A program made the translations under genes and the position numbers. This document shows, piece by piece, positions 43,010 to 54,272 of a DNA stretch of 64,000 bases. Source of the DNA: Corythucha ciliata (Eukaryota; Arthropoda; Insecta; Hemiptera; Tingidae); assembly GCA_038030265.1 (NCBI GenBank), contig CM075941.1:9858001-9922000 (forward strand), given 5' to 3'. Within the stretch, counting starts at the first letter, position 1. Every line of letters begins with the position of its first letter. A model generated the notes under the pieces. The model was not told where the DNA came from, ran no database searches, and saw only the letters and a program-made list of their open reading frames with translations.

Positions 43010-43317
43010 TTAAGTACTGAAATCTAGACTCTGGGAAATGCGCCGCCTTTCCAACATCGTGGAGGAAGGGGTTTGAATCTGATTCCTAAATGAATAGCTG
43101 CTGAACGCGTAGGCTAGGGGGAAAAACGTACCGGCAGCAGGGGGTAGAGAAAAGTGCATTCGTCATCGAAGGAAATGCCAGGCCATTATTGTTATGAACT
43201 TCCCCTCCAACACCAATAATGGTGTTGTTAACGAAACTATTTTTTCATATTCAATTTTAATATTCTGTGAGAACTTGAGACGTTTGACTGTTGAATATAC
43301 AGAGTGCGGCAGACGAA

Positions 43318-44015
43318 TGTGGCAAACTACTTCGAGAACGTTTTCAAAATAAAAAATACTTCTAAAAACGTATTGAAAATACACAATACAAAATACCTTT
43401 ATAAAAGTATTTGAAATACAAACACAAAATACGTATTCAAAATACATTTTTCTCAAATACAATTTTAAAATAATACGTTTTCGAATCATTAGCAAAGTTG
43501 GAATCACATAGTCAGTTTAGAGGTAGATAGTTTGAAAATCATGGCTTTGTGACTGTTGCTGTTGACATTTTATACCAGGGGGAGAAAGTGTGAGAGAGAG
43601 AGAGAAAAAAAATAGAAAGAGAAAAACTCATCCCTCAAAATAGCGCCAATAAGTATAATTGTATTTTCATTTGGTTTTAAAATGCAAAATTCTTTCAATA
43701 ATTACTTTAAATACGAAATGCTTGTCGAACACTATTTACAATAGTTCTTTTTTTCTTTATGTGTCCCAGCAATTAATTAATTGCAAATTAGACGACCCCT
43801 GTTTTAGGACTTTTCAAGGGATTACTCCCCCCTCCTAGGGTGGTGCGGTGAGGGGGGAGTAATCCCTTGAAAAGTCCTAAGACAGGGGTCGTCTAATTTG
43901 CAACTATTTACAATAAAAATACAAAACACTTGTTAAAAGTATTTACAATAGAAATAAGTACAAAGTTTGTATTTTAAAATACACAAGTATTTTAAGTACA
44001 TTTAGAAACACAAGT
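43318..44015. repeat. AAATAC-rich repeats split by a hairpin insertion
   Basis: Words such as AAAATAC, GTATTT and ACAAGTATTT dominate 43318-43490 and 43660-44015. They resemble the arms of the hAT-type element at 25227-28324, but no CAGGGGTGGGC terminus is present. It is likely a decayed member or fragment of that family. Confidence 0.5.
43744..43903. mobile_element. 160-bp insertion containing a near-perfect hairpin
   Basis: CTATTTACAATA occurs at both edges (43732-43743 and 43904-43915), a 12-bp direct repeat consistent with a target duplication. Inside, arms of about 52 bp (43783-43834 and 43850-43901) are reverse complements with one or two mismatches. They begin GCAAATTAGACGACCCC and end next to a 15-bp loop. 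Confidence 0.7.
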
Positions 44016-44044
44016 ATTTCCGTCCGCTTTTGCCACCGCCGGGG

Positions 44045-44605
44045 CTAGTTTCCCGATGACGTGGCATTGAGCCAACTGCAGGGCTGGGCACATTTCCGAG
44101 CATTCACCGCGAATTTTCGATGGTAGAAACAGAGGGTTGACGTTCGGAATTTACTCCGTTGCCTAGGGCGTTTGTTATGCCTGTTTCGTGAATTGGATCG
44201 GCCGCGTCTTTCGAAGTAGGTGCGGAGATTTTGTAGCTTGGCGATGTCCAGTTCCAGTGGGCTGAGTTGTGCGCTGGCGACAGCGGCGACTGAAGAATTC
44301 CCTGTTGAATACGTACTGTCCATTTCCATGATTCGGTCGGCTGCTTGTGTGAGCTTTTCGAGCGGTTGCTCGAGCACCGCGAGTACATTTCTGACTCGAG
44401 CGGGTAGTGCTCTCAACCATACCGTCTTCATGACATCGTCCGAGAGTGCTCCGTTCGAAACTTTCTGCATTTGCAGGAGTAGTTGCGATGGCTCGGCGTC
44501 GCCCAGTTGTGTTTCTTCCAGTAAGCGAAGTACTCTTCTCTCTTGGCTCTCACTGAACGCTTTGGTGAGTCGGTCCTTGAGTGTGGTATAGCGAGTAATT
44601 CCAGG
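44045..44605 (-). pseudogene. gypsy-type gag C-terminal fragment (minus strand)
   Basis: Read on the minus strand this gives RYTTLKDRLTKAFSESQERR, EETQLGDAEPSQLLLQMQ, VWLRALPARVRNVLAVLEQ and a basic tail. It ends CFYHRKFAVNARKCAQPCSW. This is the characteristic gag of a large insect gypsy group, with the C-x3-H / C-x4-C terminal motif. The open frame extends upstream to 44707 with unrelated, lysine-rich residues, so the family match starts at about 44605. The N-terminal half of gag and all of pol are missing. Confidence 0.8.
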
Positions 44606-46734
44606 AGCCTTGGCAGGATTAGCTATTTTTGGGGTTCTTTGTTTTTTGTTGTTTTTTTTTCTCCCTTCTTTTGAATTTAAAATTGTAGCTATTATGGTCT
44701 GGACCATATTCCATCATCTACGTAATCAATTCATCGATCACTGGAGTGTGATTTTCATCTCAGAGCATTGAACCATGAGTCATTCTTACCTATTACAAAT
44801 TTACAATAATTCTACTATCGGCACAAAAGGTGCCTACAGGTTCGCTTTTTTTGTGGTTCTTCTGACTCAAGCAGTAAATTTTCGAAGGGTTTGAACTAAG
44901 GGGATAAAAATGTTGTGAGTCGAAGCGATAGAAACTGATGACCATGACGTCAAACTTTTGTGACGCTCTGTTCGTTTGTCTGTTTCGAACAGCTCCAGAT
45001 TTTGTAACCAACGCGAACAATATATCGCGCGTATTGTCGCGATGTGAAACAACGCGACAATAATAAAGATAGGCTAGTAAATTCAGTGCTGGTGGTGCAG
45101 CTCCAGACGGCAAACGAACAGAGCTGTATAGGGAAGAAAAATAAACCTCAGGCACTATCCCACCCTCCATCGAATGCACGAATGGCTACGAAACTGCCCT
45201 TCGTGTATCGTAGCCGCGTTCACACTATGCTGATCTACTGCAATCGTTATTGCGGATCGAGAAAAAATTTTACCGAGCACGAGATCCACTATCCATTCCA
45301 CTACGTTTTGAATCAGCTTATTAGCGAGGAAACTTAACTCGCTTTTTTTACACCCTGTATAAACCGGGATTGCTCCCAGCGGGCTGGAGGGGCGTGGAGG
45401 GGGCAGATCGTCCCCTGACAAACAATCACCCTGTCCCTCTCCTTGTGTAGTTATGGCTGCGCAACTCTCTTCCGGTATTTACTTTGAAACTCCACCCGTC
45501 TCATCCACTTGGGAGCTTATTTGATGGCTATTCTTTATCAGCAGTAATGAGCAATCCAGTTCTTTTATACAAATATCGATGAATGTATCCTTCACTCCAT
45601 TGAAGTTTACTGCATGATACGGTTTGATAATAAGGAGGGGTGGAATTTGAAGTATTTTCATGCCTCAAACCTCCATTGAACGGATAGTGCCTCCATTCTC
45701 ATATCTCCATCCTGAAAAGATCCAATATTACGTCACCCTTGCGTACTAAATTCCATCTCCCTACAGTCTGCTTAACTTCCCAATGATGTCCCTCAACTAT
45801 ACGTCATTAAAATAATACAAGATTTACCTCCCTTATGTTTGAGTTCGATGCCTATCTTTCATGATAAATGACAGAATAAAAACAATTTCAACTGTGAAGA
45901 GTATTAGCGACGTTGTGAGCGTTCAGTTCAGTCTTCCAAAGGAAAGAAAAACAATATCATGTCATCTCACTCATTGTTTCTTTAATTTCTCCGAATCGGT
46001 TTTCTACAAGTATACTCAAACCCTCATGGCTCTGTTCCAGTAACAAGAAATAAAAGGCATATAATAATAGATTATAATTAAAAACGAAATTAATATAATT
46101 TCATTTCGTAATAAAATAACTTTACCTTCATATACAGATCGTCGCCGAATAAAAAGCAGCTGTCAAAATCTGGAAGGTATGATTTCAGACAAGTTTCCTC
46201 GGCACCTTTCCCAGTCCCCCTCGCCTAAAGTTCACCCTAAATTCTGGCTCTACTTCTTCGCCAATCTTCGATTTCAAAGTCTCAGTATAGTTTTCAGGAA
46301 ATTGCATAGTGTAGAGGAATTTTGCTTGTTCAAATTTCAATCCTGAATTAACCACAAATGTGTTCAAATTGAGTTCAAATGTGTTATAGAGTTTTTCAGT
46401 GATGTAATTTGAAGAAGTACAATTTTCAAGCGTATTAATAAATAATTAAATTAATAGATTACTTATATTTTAGGCACAGACGATTTTTCCGTATTCGTGA
46501 CATGAAACTGCGAATTGATGTCCTATTTCCAGCCATGTGCACCACGGGTGGGTTTTTATAATAATTTAATTAATTATTACGCCGTGTTCAACAAAAGTAG
46601 TACGAAACGAAGACGTGCACTTTCATGTCTACGGAGCTAAAATCTACCGGTAAACAGTAAAATAGGAGTACCTCTTACAGCAAAACAAAAGTTAAAGGTT
46701 AGCCGGAGGAGTGACCGTGTGTTTTTTCGTTATC
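44606..46734. other. No supported gene
   Basis: About 2.1 kb. Short frames on both strands have no motif. A fragment TTTTTACACCCTGTATAAA at 45345-45363 is typical of MITE ends in insects, but no partner end was found. The last 150 bp before 46735 probably include the BEL-1 leader; its 5' LTR could not be delimited. Confidence 0.4.
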
Positions 46735-47118
46735 ATGCCCCCAAAAAAGTTCGATCTTACCCATCTCATCAAGAAACGGCTCGTCCTTGATAGCAGATTA
46801 AGGGCTTTCGATGCATATCTGTACAAGCTAGATGAAAAAACTGCGTGTGACGGAGAACTTCTCATTCGACAAGAAAAAATAAACGACGTTTGGGATGAAT
46901 TTCAAGAGATACAATCTAAAATCGAGGAATCGATCGAGGACAAGGATGAGGAAGCTTCGCATTTAACGTTTCGCGAGGAATTTGAATCTCGATTTTATCG
47001 TTCTGTCGGCCGTTCTCGTGAATTACTGAAAGGCAACAGCAGTCCAGTTGACTCATCGATGACTCGGGGGCCCGTTCCTCTCTCAAATTATGATGACCTT
47101 CGACTACCGCCCTTGTCT
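46735..47118 (+). pseudogene. BEL-1 gag, N-terminal part
   Basis: ATG at 46735 (MPPKKFDLTHLIKKRL) opens a charged helical region, LDSRLRAFDAYLYKL through QEKINDVWDEFQEIQSKIEE. It ends at NYDDLRLPPLS, the LRLPxLxLPxF motif that precedes the capsid domain in BEL/Pao gag. At 47119 a solo LTR interrupts. The motif is completed after 47704-47707 (LPNFDGDMDEWTSFF). Confidence 0.8.
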
Positions 47119-47703
47119 TGTTCAATTTTAAGGTTCTTTCTTACTGTTTTGCATTGTTTTTTGTTATTTATTAATTAATTTTACGCGAAGGTCGATTTAT
47201 ATGGGCTCGGTTTTACGTTAGTGTGAGAGTCTTTGAAAAAGGGGGATTACACAGTACTCACGAATATTCACTCCTGGGGTCCGAGGACGCCACGGGGAAG
47301 TCCGACTTCCGGGTGCGTCTTCGACGAACAACCGCTCAACAACGGAGTCAAGGTTCCACAGCGAACGCCCCGAAGGACCGGCGTTTTGTAGCCGGATCAC
47401 CAACAGAGGACAAAAGAGAAAAAGACCGGTGCTCGCGCCTCGCTAATCGATCTCTCATTTTGTCCCCCGAAAGCCCCACGAAGACGTCCCTGCTTTCTCT
47501 GGTTTTCCCCCGTTGCTGGCGTTGCCGACGAGACGACTTTTCCCGGGCGCTGGTCAAAAACTCACTCCCCCCGACGCTGGCCAAAAACACACTCTCCTCG
47601 ACGCTGGCTAAAAACACACTCCCCTCGACGCTGGCCAGCCAAGCCGCTCGCCTCAACTCCCCCCCTCCTCATATAGCCGTTAGGGTGGGTGTGACCCATA
47701 ACA
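47119..47703 (-). mobile_element. 585-bp solo LTR in BEL-1 gag
   Basis: Ends TGTT...AACA and a 4-bp target duplication GTCT (47115-47118 and 47704-47707) identify a gypsy-type solo LTR. BEL-1 gag rejoins in frame when it is ignored. Read on the minus strand, a CTATATGAGG TATA-like element lies about 30 bp in, a GC-rich R-like part follows, and an AT-rich end with AATAAATAA closes it. Minus orientation is therefore likely. Three or four tandem units of about 27 bp (ACGCTGGCCAAAAACACACT) lie at about 47545-47640. No gag or pol is present. Confidence 0.82.
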
Positions 47704-48521
47704 GTCTCTTCCCAATTTTGATGGTGACATGGATGAGTGGACGTCATTTTTTAGTATTTTCACTGACGTAGTGCACGAAAATCCACGTTACTCAGATTCC
47801 TTTAAACTAAAGTATTTGAAAAATTCATTGCGTGGGGAGGCTTATAGTCTAATTGAGTCACTTGAGTTGATGTCAGCCAACTACATCGTAGCTCTCAACT
47901 TGCTGAAGGGTCGCTACGACAACCCTGTTCGGTCAGTTTCAAGGCACGTCAGAAGCCTCTTCGATCTTCAAAAATTGGAAAGGGAATCTCTCCCTCAAAT
48001 CAGAGCATTGCTAGATTCGTCTCAAAAACACCTTCGAGCCCTAAAGGGGCTACACCAGCCGACTGAGAGTTGGGGTGTTTTAGTCGTTCACCTCATAACA
48101 AGTAAATTCGAATCAAACACTTTGAAAGAATGGGCAAAGGTGGCCCCTTCGCACGAGCTGCCTACGGTAGCCAGGCTTTTCGAGTTCTTGGAGGGCAGAT
48201 GCCAAATACTTGAAGCCATTGATAACCAACGCCCCAGTCAGAACCCCCCTTCGTCTCGTCAGTTCGAAAAACAACTCAAAGTTTCTGCTCCACAAAGGTC
48301 ATCTCGTTGTTTGGTTGCCAACAACAAAGGCAGAGAATGCGCGCTCTGCCACGAACCTCATGCCATCTATTCGTGCTCTCAGTTCTTGAAAATGCCTGTT
48401 GAAAATAGGTTTAGTTTCGTAAAAAGCAAACAGCTCTGTATCAATTGTTTGGGCACGAAGCACCGCGTTGCTGATTGCAAATCTGCTTCCACTTGCAAAA
48501 CCTGTCAAAAACAACACAATT
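47704..48521 (+). pseudogene. BEL-1 gag, capsid and zinc-knuckle part
   Basis: This is the BEL/Pao capsid (FTDVVHENPRYSDSFKLKYL, SLRGEAYSLIESLELMSANY, ALNLLKGRYDNPVRSVSRHV). Two Cys/His knuckles follow (ECALCHEPHAIYSCSQFL and QLCINCLGTKHRVADC). The last motif, CKTCQKQHN, is cut by the MULE at 48522. The usual next residues (S/T-LLH) appear right after it at 50587. The frame is open from 47729, so gag itself has few lesions apart from insertions. Confidence 0.88.
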
Positions 48522-48756
48522 AGAAGCGTGCAGCTTATCTTTCGGAAGGCATAGAATACGTAGTTTTGTATGGTGATGAGGTGATTTTTTATTATTTGTG
48601 AGTCTTCTCGTTCACTCAAGGTAATTTAACATATCACGGGAGGAGGATAAGCGTTCTGGGTAAAACCGGAGAACGCGACGATCAAGCTGGGTAAAAATTA
48701 CAGACCAAGTGGGTAAACAGTTTGAGACAAGCGACAGACCAACTGGGTAAAAGTGA

Positions 48757-49782
48757 TTAAATCGGTAGTTCGAGAAACCGTGCAGTATAAGTGTATTTAT
48801 TGTACATGAAATCCAAGTCCTTCTTGTACCGCTCCCAACATTGCTCCACAAATTCAGCCTTTTGTTGAGAGATTTTTTTTACCGGATTCACCATGCCTCG
48901 TTTTAAGCTAGCTAACTTCATATTGGTCTCCATTTGGACCTGAGAAAGCGCAGTGATGACTAGATGGATGTTAGGGTGAGGTACGTAAAATTGCTTCCGG
49001 AAATCTGCATGAAATGATTCAGCCCCATTCGTGGTTCGCAAGTGGTTGTCAGGTGGGGCAGCAGCCCAGAGAGTAGGGGGAAAAAGAGAATCATCTTCAA
49101 CGTAGTTGACATGTATGTAGTAAGCGAACTGTGTACCTGCTGATGGGGCCGTCATCATCAATGAAGTAAATGCGTTGTACACCATTTCTGGCGGAAAGAA
49201 ACTGAGGCCGAAGAATTGCTTGAGCCACATACCCACATCGGTTCTATCGCGATACGCTCTTAACAAACTCTTATTTTTTTGAATCCGACGAAACCATGCT
49301 TGGTGGAGATGGAAATTACAACCACGTATTTGGCATTCCGGAAATTGATCCATGGCGGCAACGTGCGCTGCTTTTTCAAAGTCGAGATGCAAGTACTTCA
49401 TCTGCATGTTTTTCCGGCACACGTGTAAACAAAGTTGCTTAAGCGCATTCCACAATTCAGTGTAGTCTTCCTTGGACTTACCCTTCAAAAAAGCAAAAAC
49501 AACAGGTAAATGGAAGCCTTCCGAGTAGACGTGAACAGTGTACAATTGATGGTAAAATTGTGGAGTGTAAGTAAAAGTCCCATCTGCTATCACGTGAACT
49601 GCAGTGGTGAGCAATTCTAGATTTTTCGGGGTTGTGAAAATTGGTAAGTCCCTCTCACTTTTCATAAAACACCTTTTCTCGTCATTCACCGAACAGTTCT
49701 GCTGGTTTTCATAAAGCTGTTTTTGACACTCGCCAATCGATTTCGGGATACCGAGCATAATCTTTCTCCGTGCGGTGTACAT
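48757..49782 (-). pseudogene. MULE transposase, catalytic part
   Basis: A 341-codon minus-strand frame. The MULE domain shows the first catalytic D in VIADGTFTYTPQFYHQL and the second in KYLHLDFEKAAHVAAMDQF. The CxxH-type motif is CNFHLHQAW and the catalytic E is in RTTNGAESFHADFRKQF. The C-terminus is a lysine-rich helical tail. The frame starts at ATG 49780-49782, but homologous sequence continues upstream in another frame (49791-50147). One frameshift between the two, around 49785-49795, therefore separates the DNA-binding part. All three acidic residues are present. Confidence 0.85.
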
Positions 49783-49790
49783 ATTTCTTC

Positions 49791-50147
49791 TTATAAGGGA
49801 TCAGTTACATCCGAGCTTGACATTTCCATTCTGATGAGTTTGTTCGGTTTCGTCGATACATCTTCTACAGCTTTTCTTTTCAAAATTGAGGAAAGTTTTT
49901 CAAGTTCGTTACTTTCCACTTCTTTAGGTTCATGATTGTGGTCATGTTTGGTTGATAACACTCGAGTCACTTCTCTGTCCGTTGTTAATACCACCTTACA
50001 CTTTCTGTTCGAACACCTGAAACTCACTGCACCATCAGTTATCACTCTAAATTCAGTAAATTTATATCGGTCGACCACTACTGCATTTCTCCCGCGTTGA
50101 CTTAAATACATGGACTCGATTTTCACATCCATTTTACTCTTCATCAC
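49791..50147 (-). pseudogene. MULE transposase, N-terminal FLYWCH-type zinc finger
   Basis: 118 codons. SQRGRNAVVVDRYKFTEFRV, then FRCSNRKCKVVLTT and KHDHNHEP form a FLYWCH-like C-x4-C ... H-x-H zinc finger that binds DNA at the element ends. It ends SSSDVTDPL before a stop that marks the frameshift to the catalytic frame. Together the two frames give about 460 codons, a normal size for this family. The start ATG is close to the right end of the element. Confidence 0.75.
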
Positions 50148-50582
50148 TCTGGCAACTGAACTCGATAGTGATTACATGATGAACGGTGATCGCTGAACCA
50201 TCCTCTACTCGATACCGATTACATTATAAAAGGTGGTCGTTGAACCGGGCTGATTCGTTGTTTGATTATAACTTTACCCAGTTGGTTCCTCACTCGTTTA
50301 CCCAGTTGGACTGTCGCGGGCCCCGTCCCGCTGTCACTATTTACCCACTTGGAACTCCCCCCACGGGAGAACTCCGAGTCCACGGCTGAACTTGGGTCGA
50401 ACCCTCCGACGAGGGCCCTCAACTCACCGAGCCTCTCCTTCACTTCAGTTATCATCTAGAAGTTAAAAATGTATTAATTTAATTCTACAACTAGCTTACA
50501 ATAAACCATAAAAGTATTTCTCAAAGAGAAAACACTGAATTGATAACACGAATGCCTTCCGAAAGATAAGCTGCACGCTTCT
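50148..50582. other. MULE 5' flank and right terminus
   Basis: A non-coding GC-varied segment upstream of the transposase start, ending in the right TIR. Its part at about 50355-50500 (CCCTCGTCGGAGG-type sequence and AAGTTAAAAATGTATTAATT) is shared in reverse complement with the MULE derivative near 9240-9390. It should contain the transposase promoter. Confidence 0.6.
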
Positions 50583-50586
50583 AATT

Positions 50587-53500
50587 CATTGTTGCATCGT
50601 TTATCATCGTCGCTTTCGCAAGCCCATCGCTTGGTCATATGGAAAGGGTGGATGCGTCCACAATTGCATCAACGACATGTTATTTTGTACCCCACCATTC
50701 ATCGTCTGGAAACTCCTTGAACGATTTGTCAGCAGTCGGCCCCACAATACAACCGTCACTTTCACGGCATCTAATTAGAGCTCGCATCTATCCCGTGTTA
50801 ATATGTGGAGACATAGAGAAAATGTACCAACAAATTCTTGTGGACCCGACTCAAACACCTTTACAGCTCATTTTATGGAGAGATTCACCCTCTGAACAAC
50901 TTGACATTTTCAAGCTTCTTACCGTAAGCTACGGAAATAGTAGTGCTCCGTGGCTTGCCACTCGAACATTGAAACAGATCGCATTAGACCACCATCATAA
51001 TGTTTCATCCTACATTTTGCAAAATCACTTTTACGTCGATGACCTCATAACCGGTTGTAACAACGCATCAGAAGCGGTTCAACTCCGATCCCAAATTAGC
51101 CATCATTTGTCTCTCGGAGGTATGCTTATTAGAAAATGGAGCTCGAATTCACACACGTTCATGGAAAACGTGCTACAACAGGCAACAGGACAGAGAGCTA
51201 AACTCGACCATTTCGTTTGATGAAGACTCGTCGGTCCGAACTCTGGGTTTACTTTGGTTTCCTCGAAATGACGTTTTCTCCTTTGCAATTAATCAAACGG
51301 ATTTAGCACTCGACGGCAAGGAGCAGTACACCAAGCGGTGTTTACTTTCAACAATATCTAAATTCTACGACCCCATCGGATTGATCGGTCCAGTAATCAC
51401 TAAGGCTAAAATTCTTATGCAAAGGCTTTGGGTGGAAAATTATGGTTGGGATGACCCACTCCATGATGGAATCGTCGAAGAGTGGAGCTCGCTGTGCTCG
51501 TCTTTGTCATCACTAACTGAATTGAAGATTCCTCGTTGCATCGCTATTCCTGGAGCTACAAAATTCGAATTACACGGGTTTTCCGACGCGTCGACAACAG
51601 CCTACGGCGCTTGCATTTTCTTGCGTAGTTCAACCCACTTTGGTGACGTCGCAGTTCACCTAGTGACTTCAAAATCACGCGTAGCTCCACTCAAGATCCT
51701 ATCACTGCCTCGTCTTGAGCTGTGTGCGGCTCTTTTACTCGCTGAGCTTATTGAACAAGCACTCCCGTCGTTCGAAAACTTGGACATAGACACGGTCACT
51801 TACTGGACGGACTCTCAAATTGTATTGTCATGGCTGAACGGGCCACCTTCAAAATGGACAACATTCGTTGCAAATCGTGTTGCTAAAATTCAAGACTTAT
51901 CGCAACCAAAGCAGTGGAAACACGTGAAATCGTCTGACAATCCAGCAGATCTGATTTCTCGAGGCACATTCGCAGATCAGCTCGTCAAGTGTAATTTGTG
52001 GTGGAAAGGGCCTCGGTGGCTCACAGACGATCAGCCAAGTCACAATTATGGACACTTCGAACCTCAAGAAATTTCAGAGTTGCCTGAGACCAAGATAGTC
52101 AAATCTACCGTTCTAATGACTACTGGCACTTCAAACATTGACACGAAAATTCACATCACCACCTCACTAACTCGCTGTTCGTCTTTTAACAGGATTGTCC
52201 GAATCATTGCTTATTGCTTCAGGTTTCGTGAGCTCAGTAGAAACAACCAGGATTCAAGACTCAAAGGTCCAATATCATCTATAGAATTTGAAGAATCCAG
52301 ACTAGCCCTATTCAGATTGTGCCAGAGTCTGATGTTCCCTGATGAGTACCAGAGTCTACTTAAAGGGAAGCCCATCAAATCGTCAAGTCACATCGCTACG
52401 TTGAGTCCCTTCCTGGACCACAAAGGGATTATTCGAGTAGGCGGAAGACTTCAATCATCGCAGTTGATGCCTGAGAGAAAACATCCAATTCTTCTTACTC
52501 ACGGAGGAAAAACTGAAGTAAATAAAATCACATTGATCTTGGCTGAACAGATACACAAGGACAACGCGCATCTTGGTCCTCAAGGTTGGCCACGATTCGG
52601 GAGCAATATTGGCCAATCAACGGACGCAACTTATGTCGCCTCATTTACCATCGTTGCATAAAATGTTTTCGAGCAAATCCCAAATCGTCAAGCCAAATAA
52701 TGGGACAGCTTCCACAAGCCAGAGTGGAACCCTCTCGACCTTTCTATAATTGCGGAGTTGATTACGCTGGTCCCATCTTCATTCGAACATCTTCACGAAG
52801 AAACGCCCCATTAGTAAAGGCTTACATATCGTTGTTTGTGTGTTTAGCCACTAAGGCAATTCACTTAGAATTAGTCGAAAATTTGACAACTGAAGCTTTT
52901 CTAGCCGCATTGAGAAGATTTATGTCTAGACGTGGTAAACCTTTAATAATGTATTCAGACAATGGTTCCAACTTTGTTCGGGCAAAAAATGAATTAAAAG
53001 AATTAAGAGATTTGTGGAAATCCGAAAATCACGTTGATGCTATTGTTAATCAATTATCTACTCAAAATATTGAATGGAAGTTCATTCCACCTAAGTCGCC
53101 AAACTTTGGTGGCCTCTGGGAGTCAGGAGTTGGAATTGTAAAACGACACTTGAAAAGACTCATAGGATCCCATAATTTAACCTTTTGTGAACTTAACACC
53201 GTGCTAGTCCAAATAGAAGGTTGCGTCAACTCTCGTCCACTCACCCCGTTGCCATCCTCTCCCGATGACCTAAATGCATTGACTCCCGCTCACTTCCTCA
53301 TTGGCAGTAGTATAGTCGAGTTGCCAGAACCAGACTTGAAACAACTCCCTAGCAATCGACTTTCACGTTGGCAATATGCCCAACAAGTTGTACAACATTT
53401 TTGGCAACGCTGATCAACAGAATACCTGCAAGAACTGCAACGACGCACCAAGTGGAAAACTACTTCGAAGAATCTTGAGACTGGAACGCTTGTCTTAGTC

Positions 53501-53701
53501 AAGAACGATCAGGCGCCACCTCTCGCTTGGAATTTGGGCCTGCTCACAGACACCCACAAAGGACCCGATGGTTACCTTCGTGTCGCCACCGTTCGGACAA
53601 AGTCTGGGTACTTCAAGCGGAATGTTCGAGATCTCTGCCCTCTGCCCATCGAAGACAATGCTTCACGGCGGGGAAGACATGATGACGCCGCCTCATTTTG
53701 A
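50587..53701 (+). pseudogene. BEL-1 Pol: RT, RNase H and integrase, protease missing
   Basis: The gag end (SLLHRLSS) is followed within 40 bp by RT sequence SLGHMERVDAS, so the protease and the N-terminus of RT are deleted. RT shows CYFVPHHSSSGN, GDIEKMYQQILVDP and the catalytic YVDD at 51032-51043. A frame change near 51210 leads to the connection and RNase H (FYDPIGLIGPVITKAK, ELHGFSDASTTAYGA, YWTDSQIVLSWLNG). Another frame change near 52600 leads to the integrase: an N-terminal zinc-binding region, then D in CGVDYAGPIF, D in MYSDNGSNF and E in GGLWESGVGIVKRHL. TGA at 53411-53413 replaces the Trp of WQRWSTEYLQELQ. DUF5641-type sequence then continues to about 53701. Confidence 0.88.
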
Positions 53702-53880
53702 AACGTAGCGCCATGCGGCGGCGCTCTCCTGCCAACGGCCTCTTCCTTGTTGATTGATGAAAACAATATTTGTTTCGTTCGTTTTTATATCGTTTAAATA
53801 AAAGTTGTGCCTCACGTGTTAACCAGTTTTTACGTTACGTTTTTACTTGTTTCAATAAATTCAGAATAAATTAGCATCAA
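53680..53880 (+). repeat. Candidate BEL-1 3' LTR
   Basis: A purine tract GGCGGGGAAGA precedes TGATGACGCC. Downstream lie a TTTATATCG TATA-like word and two AATAAA signals (about 53797 and 53855). The 5' LTR was not found, so the limits are approximate and the call is tentative. Confidence 0.35.
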
Positions 53881-54272
53881 CACAGAAATACAGTCCAACC
53901 TCAGTATCCCACACACAACTCAAAAGGAACATCGGTTTCAGAATTGTTTCATACGAGGAACTCGAAACCCTCTTCGTCCGGGTAGAAGCGATGCTCAACT
54001 TTCGAGTCGAACTGAATCGACTCAGTTCAGTGTGTGACCTTGGAAAAAATTGGTTAATATAGATTGGAACAATAAGGCATTTTTCAAATGTTTATAATGC
54101 TTGGCTAGACGACTCTATTTGCTTGTTGCCTGAAGAGGTCGGCGAGCCCTGCCGACGAAACATCGCGAATAAGATGATACAGATCTTCTTCGGTCGTAAC
54201 ATTCGCTCAAATCAAGAGGGATTCATAAGCAGTGAACTGCTTGCTGTGAAGCAGTGAGTTTTCACAGACAGT
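53881..54272. other. No gene found between BEL-1 and the gypsy fragment
   Basis: A short non-coding spacer. The sequence GCCTGAAGAGGTCGGCGAGC followed by a GACGAAACATCGCG-like phrase resembles gypsy leader or LTR sequence, but I cannot delimit it. Confidence 0.35.

Larger units (their letters stand above)
48522..50582 (-). mobile_element. MULE transposon (2.06 kb) with FLYWCH and transposase
   Basis: TIRs start AGAAGCGTGCAGCTTATCTT and extend about 31 bp to GGAAGGCAT. AATT lies at both edges (48518-48521 and 50583-50586), and BEL-1 gag rejoins in frame if one copy is ignored. No longer 8-9-bp duplication, as usual for MULEs, is visible. Two minus-strand reading frames cover the transposase. 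The family resembles the FLYWCH-carrying MULEs described in insects (Phantom-like); the name is an inference. The non-autonomous derivative at 9095-13623 shares its ends and 5' flank. Confidence 0.85.

Noticed and set aside
44220..44591. 123-codon plus-strand frame
   Set aside because: It is the complement of the gypsy gag fragment, which has clear family motifs on the minus strand.
47223..47771. 182-codon plus-strand frame over the 585-bp solo LTR
   Set aside because: It crosses the LTR edge, runs through tandem repeats and has no domain. BEL-1 gag occupies the flanks in another frame.
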